From assembly GCA_003647095.1 (NCBI GenBank), contig QMME01000246.1, forward strand, positions 1 to 6,321: a DNA stretch of 6,321 nt. The letters are read 5' to 3'. Source of the DNA: Deltaproteobacteria bacterium. Its GTDB lineage: Bacteria; Myxococcota; B64-G9. The notes below the pieces were generated by a model. The model did not search any database. It worked only from the letters and a program-made list of their open reading frames with translations, and was not told the DNA's origin. A program made the translations under genes and the position numbers. Shown in pieces: positions 1 through 5,146 of the stretch; within the stretch, counting starts at the first letter, position 1; every line of letters begins with the position of its first letter.

Positions 1-462
1 AAGATTGAGACCCCTCTGCAGCACTACGCCGCCAATCACGCCTCCTCGCCGGAACAGAGGTTGGAGTTGGAAGCCATGAGCGGCAACCTGCACTCGCTGT
101 TCGAGGTCAGGGAACTGGAGCAGGCCGGTCTCCGGGTGGAGGACATGTTCACCAGTGAGCCCGTCAGGGTGAGCGAACGGCGCGTCCTGGCCGGGTTGCA
201 GAAGGGTGACATCATGGAAGCCCGGCTGTTTCCCGTGGTCGGCAAGCTGGTGTTCGCCTCCGGGGCCTTCGTGGTACATCCACGACAGGTAGGTCCACTG
301 GTGAGGAAGACCATCCAGGAACATCGCCAGGAAGGCCATCCTCCCGCCGAGAAGATAATCAGGGTGCTCCAGGCCCTGGCCTTCCGCTACCTGGACCGCT
401 ACCGCCAGCGGGTATCGGTGGAGAAGCTTTACGCCGAGTACGACCGTCTCATTTCTGCTTGA
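1..462 (+). CDS. Hypothetical protein, 3' portion (5' end outside window)
   Basis: Frame 1 is open from the first base to a TGA at 460-462, giving 153 visible residues. The frame has no stop upstream and no convincing start with a ribosome binding site: the TTG at 61 and the ATG at 76 are only internal candidates. I therefore read this as the C-terminal part of a longer gene. The visible part begins KIETPLQHY and contains SLFEV, a 'GDIMEARLFP' stretch followed by 'ASGAFVVHP', and a basic, helical C-terminus rich in Arg, Lys and Tyr. There is no signal peptide, membrane segment or obvious catalytic motif. The pattern vaguely recalls uncharacterised bacterial proteins, but I cannot name the family securely. 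The codon pattern looks like that of a real gene, and the gene is convergent with the lipoprotein gene, overlapping its 3' end by 14 bp. Function unknown. Confidence 0.7.
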   Translation, partial: KIETPLQHYAANHASSPEQRLELEAMSGNLHSLFEVRELEQAGLRVEDMFTSEPVRVSERRVLAGLQKGDIMEARLFPVVGKLVFASGAFVVHPRQVGPLVRKTIQEHRQEGHPPAEKIIRVLQALAFRYLDRYRQRVSVEKLYAEYDRLISA

Positions 463-2269
463 AACTGGTCAGCTGTTTGACCGCCTGGCCTATTTCCTTG
501 AGGTGCTCGGCCGGCAGCCGAAATACCATCTCGAGCCGACCGTTACGCGTGCCTCCACCCATGAACAGGCCGCTGGCCGGCGGCGTCATCTTCCAGGCCG
601 GTGCCGAGCCGCCTTCCATGCTCATGGCACTGTGAATGCTGGCGGTAATCATGTTGGAGATCGACATGAAGAAAAAGCCACCCAGGTTACCGGACCAGCT
701 ACCGGCAGCCGACCGAAAGGCCGGCCACTGGTCGAAGCCCTGCGTACCTTGCCCGGACAGTCGATCCAGGGCCTGGCGCAGCAACTGCTCGCCGTTTTTC
801 CCCATGGCCACCAGGGCCGCTTTTTCGTGAAAGGCCAGCAGCAGGTGCATGCTGTCGCCGTACATGGTCTTCATTATCCGTGCTTGCCGGGGATCGGCGT
901 TTTCCAGCAGGAACGACATATCGAAAGACAGCAGCTCGGCACCACGATGCTCGCCGATCTTCCGGGGCGGACTCATTTCCAGCTTGATGCCCATGAGCTG
1001 CGAGCCGTCAAGATAGTCGGCCATGGCCTGGAAGGCCTTGAGAAACACCTCGCGGGCGCGCTTGGCGTCGGTAACCGAAAAGGCCTCGACCACGGTCAGG
1101 CCCTGTTCGTTCAAGTCCTCGGAAAACACGAACTCGTCGCCCATGACGTCCCACATGGCATCCAGCAGTTTCAGCAACTCGGGTGGGGTGTCCTTGCCGA
1201 AGAACAGGTTCATCGTCTCGGCGGTGAGCTCGGCCAGCTGGGGCTTGAGGGATTTCCACTGCACGTTCATGCCCACGGCCAGGAAGGGCCCCTGGGGCAG
1301 TGCGGCCAGTAGTCGCAGCGGCTGCTTCTTCTGCTGGGCCAGGAAATTCGCCAGGCCGCTGCCGGCAACGGGCCGCAGTCCCAGCTTCATCTCCAGCTCC
1401 TGGTCGCTGCAGCGAGCAGCCAGATCCACCTGGCCTATCTGCTCCGTCAACGAAAACATACCTTCTGCCATCATGGTGTAGAACTTGATGAACTTATCCA
1501 CGTCCATCGGCAGCTTTACCCGCCGGGAACCCAGATTCTGCTGCATCTCGCCGACAACCTGCGTCTTCAGAGCAGACAACTCTCGTTCGAAGATCTCTCT
1601 CAGGCGATCGACCTGTACGCCGCCAAGAAGATCCTGGCCCTGGGTGGCCAGTAGTTTCTTCAGCAGCGGCAGACCCGCCTCCAGGGTTCCCGGTTGCCTG
1701 GCCACGAAGGCCAGCGGCCCGTCGCAGGCGAGGAACACCTCGTGCTTGATGGTGGCGTTCTTGGCCCCGCCCGAAAATACCGCGTAGGTGTCTTTCTCCT
1801 CCCGCACCAGCCGGTAGGCGTTGCCTTGCTTGCCCTCGTTCTTCCATGTCGGCTGCAAGGCCCGCAACAGCTGTTGTTCGCCCTTGGTGGAAACCACCAG
1901 CAGCAACGGCCGGGGAAACTTCTTGGGATCGAGTACCAGCAGTCCGGCCGGGGCCGACAGGTCGACTACGCTGGTATCAGTTAGTCCCAGACGCAGCAAG
2001 GATTGCACCAGCAGGCCCTGCAGCATGCCCGGCGGTACCGGCCCGGCCAGACCGGCCAGCTTTTCCAAGGCGGCCATGGTGGCGGCCGGCTTGTTCATGG
2101 CCAGGTAGGCCACTGCCGGAGCGGGGATCTCGGCCGGCCTTGCATCGGCCAGGCTGACCGCCGCCTGGGCCCGGTTCTGCTCGGCCTCCTGGCCGTCCTT
2201 TTTCTTGCTGCACCCGCCAGCCAGCGCCAGCAACGATAAGACAACGGTGCCTGCTACCAGCTTCTTCAT
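449..2269 (-). CDS. Predicted lipoprotein of unknown function, 606 aa
   Basis: The protein begins MKKLVAGTVVLSLLALAGGC, a lipoprotein signal peptide: a KK n-region, a hydrophobic core and a lipobox-like AGGC with the acylated Cys at residue 20. The following SKKKDGQ is a charged linker, so the mature protein is probably anchored in the periplasm; Ser at +2 favours the outer membrane under the E. coli rule. I chose the ATG at 2269 because GGGAGG lies about 6 nt upstream and the signal peptide then starts properly; an in-frame TTG at 2308 would add 13 residues before the signal. The body has no catalytic motif that I recognise. Two stretches look alike, each a beta-like segment followed by a helix: 'PAVAYLAMNKPAATMAALEKL' near residue 50 and 'LPQGPFLAVGMNVQWKSLK' near 330. 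This loosely recalls DUF3352-like secreted proteins (inference only). The gene is transcribed away from plsY, and its 3' end overlaps the left-hand gene. It is very likely a real gene; its function is unknown. Confidence 0.85.
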   Translation of the reverse strand: MKKLVAGTVVLSLLALAGGCSKKKDGQEAEQNRAQAAVSLADARPAEIPAPAVAYLAMNKPAATMAALEKLAGLAGPVPPGMLQGLLVQSLLRLGLTDTSVVDLSAPAGLLVLDPKKFPRPLLLVVSTKGEQQLLRALQPTWKNEGKQGNAYRLVREEKDTYAVFSGGAKNATIKHEVFLACDGPLAFVARQPGTLEAGLPLLKKLLATQGQDLLGGVQVDRLREIFERELSALKTQVVGEMQQNLGSRRVKLPMDVDKFIKFYTMMAEGMFSLTEQIGQVDLAARCSDQELEMKLGLRPVAGSGLANFLAQQKKQPLRLLAALPQGPFLAVGMNVQWKSLKPQLAELTAETMNLFFGKDTPPELLKLLDAMWDVMGDEFVFSEDLNEQGLTVVEAFSVTDAKRAREVFLKAFQAMADYLDGSQLMGIKLEMSPPRKIGEHRGAELLSFDMSFLLENADPRQARIMKTMYGDSMHLLLAFHEKAALVAMGKNGEQLLRQALDRLSGQGTQGFDQWPAFRSAAGSWSGNLGGFFFMSISNMITASIHSAMSMEGGSAPAWKMTPPASGLFMGGGTRNGRLEMVFRLPAEHLKEIGQAVKQLTSFKQK

Positions 2270-2274
2270 GGCAT

Positions 2275-2287
2275 ACCTCCCGGAGGT
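2275..2287 (-). promoter_or_regulatory. Lipoprotein gene ribosome binding site inside a palindrome
   Basis: Read on the - strand, the leader contains ACCTCC-G-GGAGGT, two perfect 6-base inverted arms around one base, followed by ATGCC and the start ATG at 2269. The 3' arm is the Shine-Dalgarno sequence and the 5' arm equals the anti-Shine-Dalgarno core of 16S rRNA. In RNA a 5 bp stem with a 3-base CGG loop could form and mask the ribosome binding site. The sequence and spacing are seen directly; any regulatory role is inference. Confidence 0.6.
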
Positions 2288-2308
2288 TATTGAAACCAGT
2301 TGGCTCAA

Positions 2309-2336
2309 GCTATCCCGTCTCTTGCTCGCCAGTCAA
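2309..2336 (-). promoter_or_regulatory. Candidate sigma70-type promoter for the lipoprotein gene
   Basis: On the - strand, TTGACT (2331-2336, 5 of 6 bases of the -35 consensus) is followed after 16 bp by GATAGC (2309-2314, 3 of 6 bases of the -10 consensus). The predicted transcription start would lie near 2302, giving a leader of about 33 nt with the GGGAGG site. The -35 box is good and the -10 box weak. The -35 box lies next to that of the divergent plsY promoter. Confidence 0.4.
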
Positions 2337-2340
2337 TCAC

Positions 2341-2369
2341 TTTACTGTCTGTCGACACCGTTCCATAAT
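2341..2369 (+). promoter_or_regulatory. Candidate sigma70-type promoter for plsY
   Basis: TTTACT (2341-2346, 4 of 6 bases of the -35 consensus) and CATAAT (2364-2369, 5 of 6 bases of the -10 consensus) are separated by exactly 17 bp. The expected start of transcription, 6-7 bases after the -10 box, falls at about 2375-2376, which is the GTG start of plsY. This implies a leaderless transcript, or a very short leader if the ATG at 2394 is used instead. The boxes are seen directly; activity is inferred. Confidence 0.45.
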
Positions 2370-2375
2370 GCCGCC

Positions 2376-2963
2376 GTGGAACTGTTACTGGCCATGCTGG
2401 CTGCCTACCTGCTGGGCAGCGCCAACTTCTCCCTGCTGGTATGCCGCTGGCGGGGACGGGTGGACCTACGCCGTACCGGCAGCGGCAACCCCGGCATGAG
2501 CAACGCCTATCGCGTGCTGGGCCCGCGCTGGGCGGCACTGATCCTGGTGCTCGACGCCGGCCGTGGAGTGCTGTTGGCTGCGGCTGCGCAGCTGCTCTTT
2601 ACTTCCTGCTGGCAGCAGTTACTGGTGTGCCTGGCACTGCTGGCCGGCAACCTGTTTCCGCTGTTTCACCAGTTCCGCGGGGGTAAGGGCTTCGCCACCT
2701 CGATGGGAATGTACCTGGCCGTCCAGCCCCTGGCTGCCGTGCTGTGCGGAACCTGCTGGCTGCTGGTGGTGTATTTTACCCGCCTGGCGTCGCTGGCTAC
2801 CTTGCTGTCCGCGGGCCTGTTTCCGCTGCTGGTGCTGGCACTGGAGAGGACGGCGGGTTGTTCGCTGGGATTGGGGCTGTTCATACTGGTGGTAGTCTTG
2901 TTCAGTCACCGGGCCAACCTGCGCCGGCTGCTGCGCGGCACGGAACACCGTTTCAACAGGTAA
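2376..2963 (+). CDS. plsY: Glycerol-3-phosphate acyltransferase PlsY
   Basis: PlsY is an inner-membrane enzyme that moves an acyl group from acyl-phosphate (made by PlsX) to sn-glycerol-3-phosphate, giving lysophosphatidic acid. With the GTG start the protein has 195 residues, the usual family size of about 200. All three signature motifs are present: SGNPG..N at 36-43, GN.FP followed by FRGGKG at 91-105, and SHRANLRRLLRGTE at 177-190 (His178, Asn181 and Glu190 kept). Several hydrophobic segments fit the multi-pass topology. Deviations from the common consensus are Asn for His in the GH.FP motif and Ser for Arg before His178. The frame is open upstream to 2205, but that extension runs through the lipoprotein signal-peptide region and lacks PlsY character. 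GTG at 2376 puts the first membrane helix at the normal place; ATG at 2394 is the alternative. No clear Shine-Dalgarno precedes either start. The gene is monocistronic here and convergent with the phosphopantetheinyl transferase gene. Confidence 0.93.
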   Translation: MELLLAMLAAYLLGSANFSLLVCRWRGRVDLRRTGSGNPGMSNAYRVLGPRWAALILVLDAGRGVLLAAAAQLLFTSCWQQLLVCLALLAGNLFPLFHQFRGGKGFATSMGMYLAVQPLAAVLCGTCWLLVVYFTRLASLATLLSAGLFPLLVLALERTAGCSLGLGLFILVVVLFSHRANLRRLLRGTEHRFNR

Positions 2964-3476
2964 GACCGGGGTGCATTGCCAGGCCAGGCTCAGCAGGTGT
3001 TCGCCGGCCAGTCGCGCCTGCCAGAAACCCGTCCCCCGCGCCGCAGACCCGTTAGCAGCCGCTTCTGCCAAAAGTCCACCGTTACCGGCCAAACGCATGA
3101 CAACGGCCAGGGGCATCCTGGCCAGCTTGGCCAGGGCCTCCAGCCGGGTCCACAGCAGTGTCGCCTGCCGGGGTGTGAGCCCGTGTCGCCCCAGGCGCCG
3201 GGCCAGAACCCGGGCACAATCGTTGCTGGGAGGCTCGATATCCAGTCCCAGCCGAGTACCGGCCGCGCCGGCCACGGCCACCACCCAGCCGCTATCGTGG
3301 GTCAGTGACACCTCGACTCGCCGTCCTCCCGCCAATCGCACCCGCGGGGAACCGTCGCGCCGGTGGCCTACGGCAATCTTTCTCGTGGAGCAACCGTCGA
3401 GGCGAGCCGCGGCCAGTCGCAAAACCATGCGCCCGAGCAACCTTTCCTGCCGCCGGACCTGTCTGCGCGACTGCAT
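2619..3476 (-). CDS. 4'-phosphopantetheinyl transferase-like protein with antisense C-terminal extension
   Basis: This family attaches the 4'-phosphopantetheine arm of coenzyme A to a conserved Ser of acyl or peptidyl carrier proteins. The signatures are VSLTHD (residues 56-61, His60), LGLDIEP (76-82, with Asp79 and Glu81 as the likely Mg2+ ligands), and WTRLEALAK (109-117, with Glu113 and Lys117). In the last motif Leu replaces the first Lys of the usual W..KEA..K. The spacer between the second and third motifs is short for the Sfp type. The domain ends at about residue 170-175, where plsY ends on the other strand. The frame then continues for another 114 codons antisense to plsY, to TAA at 2619-2621. 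This tail (about 172-285) is Gln/Arg-rich and looks like shadow translation. A TGA in another frame at 2953-2955 would end the protein at the expected place, so a small indel is possible. The start ATG shares its A with the fabG TGA (TGATG), indicating translational coupling with the FabG-like reductase. Confidence 0.75.
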   Translation of the reverse strand: MQSRRQVRRQERLLGRMVLRLAAARLDGCSTRKIAVGHRRDGSPRVRLAGGRRVEVSLTHDSGWVVAVAGAAGTRLGLDIEPPSNDCARVLARRLGRHGLTPRQATLLWTRLEALAKLARMPLAVVMRLAGNGGLLAEAAANGSAARGTGFWQARLAGEHLLSLAWQCTPVLPVETVFRAAQQPAQVGPVTEQDYHQYEQPQSQRTTRRPLQCQHQQRKQARGQQGSQRRQAGKIHHQQPAGSAQHGSQGLDGQVHSHRGGEALTPAELVKQRKQVAGQQCQAHQ

Positions 3477-4210
3477 CAGAACATGCCGCCGTTTACGCCG
3501 ATCACCTGGCCGCTGATGTAGCCTGCTTCCTCGCTGACCAGGAAGGTCACCAACTGGGCGACTTCTTCCGGCCTGCCCAGCCGTCCCATGGGAACCACCT
3601 GCAGCAACTGCTCCAGCGGCACCTTGACATCCTGCAGCATGTCGGTGTCGATGAAGCCGGGAGCCACGCAGTTGACGGTGATGCCCCGGCTGCACAGCTC
3701 GGCCGACAGCGAGCGCGTGGCTCCCACCAGGCCGGCCTTGGCGGCGGAGTAGTTCACCTGGCCGGGACTGGGAGCCAGGGCGGCCGCCGAGGAGATGTTG
3801 ACGATCCGGCCCCAGCCCTGCCCGAGCATGCCGCGAATGCAGGGACGGGTGACCGCGAAAAATCCATGCAGTGTCACCTCGATGATCCGGCGCCAGGTAT
3901 CGGCCTTCATGGCGGCAAAGAGCATGTCGCGCTTGATGCCGGCATTGTTCACCACGATGTCTATTGGCCCCCGTTGCTTGATGAAGGCCTTGATACGACT
4001 GGTGGTCTCGTCGATATCGGCCACGTCGCAGCGCAGCAGTTCGCACTCGACCCCCTGGGCACGAACGAAGGCGGCTACTTCCTCCGCAGCGTCATCATCC
4101 TGCCGGTAGTTGACGACCAGCGACACCCCCTGCCGGGCCAGTTGCCGGGCCACCGCCCGGCCGATGCCCCGGCTGGCCCCGGTGACCAGTGCTCGGTGGG
4201 CGGCTGCCAT
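3476..4210 (-). CDS. fabG: FabG-like 3-oxoacyl-ACP reductase (short-chain dehydrogenase/reductase)
   Basis: This is a classical cytoplasmic SDR of 244 residues, the normal FabG length. Family members reduce 3-oxoacyl-ACP with NADPH in chain elongation. The cofactor loop TGASRGIG is at 10-17, NNAG at 88-91, catalytic Ser at 140/141, and Tyr154 and Lys158 in YSAAK. The C-terminal 'RLGRPEEVA' and 'GQVIGVNGGMF' are FabG-like, and the 'VNYSAAKAG' and 'ITVNCVAPGFIDTDML' stretches recall the FabG relatives found in aryl-polyene and other specialised acyl clusters. The Asn of the SDR catalytic tetrad, normally in a 'NL.G.F' context, is Thr113 here (ACA codon at 3872-3874). The gene starts one base after the argF stop and overlaps the phosphopantetheinyl transferase start by one base. 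The ribosome binding site is weak, so translation is probably coupled to argF. The pairing suggests a dedicated ACP-bound substrate, but the true substrate is unknown. Confidence 0.88.
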   Translation of the reverse strand: MAAAHRALVTGASRGIGRAVARQLARQGVSLVVNYRQDDDAAEEVAAFVRAQGVECELLRCDVADIDETTSRIKAFIKQRGPIDIVVNNAGIKRDMLFAAMKADTWRRIIEVTLHGFFAVTRPCIRGMLGQGWGRIVNISSAAALAPSPGQVNYSAAKAGLVGATRSLSAELCSRGITVNCVAPGFIDTDMLQDVKVPLEQLLQVVPMGRLGRPEEVAQLVTFLVSEEAGYISGQVIGVNGGMF

Positions 4211-4211
4211 T

Positions 4212-5144
4212 TCAGACGGCCTGCAGAATGAAACCCATCTGCGCGTGCAGGCGATTTTCGGCCTGATCGAAAACCACCGATTGCGGCCCGTCGATGACCT
4301 CGTCGGTGATCTCCTCGCCCCGGTGAGCGGGCAGGCAGTGCAGGACGATGGCGTCCGGCAGGGCCAGGGCCAGGGCCCGGGCGTTGAGCTGGTAGGGTTT
4401 CATGGCCGCCTCCCGCCTGGCCTTCTCCTCTTCCTGGCCCATGCTGGCCCAGACATCGGTGTACACCACCGCCGCCCCCTGCAGCGCCTGGCCGAGGTCG
4501 TGGCTGACTTCCAGCTGCGCACCCGTGGCCCTGGCGTCCCCGCGTGCCGTCTCGAGCACCTGTTCATCGGGCTCGTATCCTTCCGGCACGGCCAGGGTCA
4601 GGTGCATGCCCACCTTGGCGCAACCGTACAGCAGGCTGTGGGCCACGTTGTTGCCGTCACCCAGGAATGCCATCTTCAACCCCGCCAGCCGACCCTTCTT
4701 CTCCCGCACCGTCATCAAGTCGGCCAGGACCTGACAGGGATGCAGCAGGTCAGACAGGCCGTTTATCACCGGCACCGAGGCCTGACGCGCCAGCTCGACC
4801 ACGTCCTGGTGGGCAAACACCCGGGCCATGATGACATCGGCAAAGCGTGACAAGTTGCGGGCGATGTCTGCGGTGGTCTCGCGTTTGCCCAGCTGGATGT
4901 CGGCCGGACCCAGGTAAATGGCGTGCCCGCCGTAGCGGTGCATGCCCGCCTCGAAGGAAACCCGGGTACGCAGGGAAGGCTTCTGGAAGATCATGGCCAG
5001 GGTGCGCCCCCGCAGGGGAAAGAACTGCTCACCCTGGCGATGGCGCAGCTTCAGCGCCGCGGCGCTGTCGAGAACGGCATTGATCTCCTCGCCGCTGAGA
5101 TCGTGCAGGCTGACCAGCGAACGACCCTTGAGGAAGGTGATCAT
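4212..5144 (-). CDS. argF: Ornithine carbamoyltransferase
   Basis: The enzyme makes citrulline from ornithine and carbamoyl phosphate in cytoplasmic arginine synthesis; catabolic members run the reverse reaction. The protein has 310 residues, the normal family size. The carbamoyl-phosphate loop SLRTRVSFE is at 57-65, HPCQ at 135-138, FLGDGNNVAHS at 160-170, the ornithine-specifying DVWASMGQE at 230-238, HCLPAHRGEEIT at 269-280 and FDQAENRLHAQMG at 292-304. The SMG loop and HCLP motif support ornithine rather than aspartate as substrate. The carbamoyl-phosphate loop has Leu where many members have Thr (STRT), a variation that I believe occurs in the family. The ATG at 5144 follows GGGAG by about 7 nt and lies 2 bp after the upstream stop. 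The gene is embedded between the COG2403-type gene and fabG, not among other arginine genes. argF is the biosynthetic name; a catabolic role cannot be excluded from sequence alone. Confidence 0.96.
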   Translation of the reverse strand: MITFLKGRSLVSLHDLSGEEINAVLDSAAALKLRHRQGEQFFPLRGRTLAMIFQKPSLRTRVSFEAGMHRYGGHAIYLGPADIQLGKRETTADIARNLSRFADVIMARVFAHQDVVELARQASVPVINGLSDLLHPCQVLADLMTVREKKGRLAGLKMAFLGDGNNVAHSLLYGCAKVGMHLTLAVPEGYEPDEQVLETARGDARATGAQLEVSHDLGQALQGAAVVYTDVWASMGQEEEKARREAAMKPYQLNARALALALPDAIVLHCLPAHRGEEITDEVIDGPQSVVFDQAENRLHAQMGFILQAV

Positions 5145-5146
5145 GA

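Noticed and set aside
503..1312. 269-codon open frame on the + strand
   Set aside because: It lies fully antisense to the lipoprotein gene. Its translation is His/Gln/Gly-rich with no domain, typical of a shadow frame in G+C-rich DNA.
2270..2308. TTG start at 2308 for the lipoprotein gene
   Set aside because: It would add 13 residues before a complete signal peptide; the ATG at 2269 has a good ribosome binding site.
2205..2375. Upstream extension of the plsY frame
   Set aside because: It would run through the lipoprotein start and signal peptide on the other strand, lacks PlsY features, and would displace the first membrane helix. The GGAGGT at 2282-2287 on the + strand has no suitable in-frame start just after it.
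3477..4046. N-terminal extension of the phosphopantetheinyl transferase frame back to 4046
   Set aside because: This stretch is an out-of-frame reading of fabG. The ATG coupled to the fabG stop at 3476 is the sensible start.
3305..4231. 308-codon open frame on the + strand
   Set aside because: It is antisense to the well-supported fabG and the phosphopantetheinyl transferase gene; its composition is shadow-like and it has no motif.
4110..4850. 246-codon open frame on the + strand
   Set aside because: It is antisense to argF, which carries every ornithine carbamoyltransferase motif.
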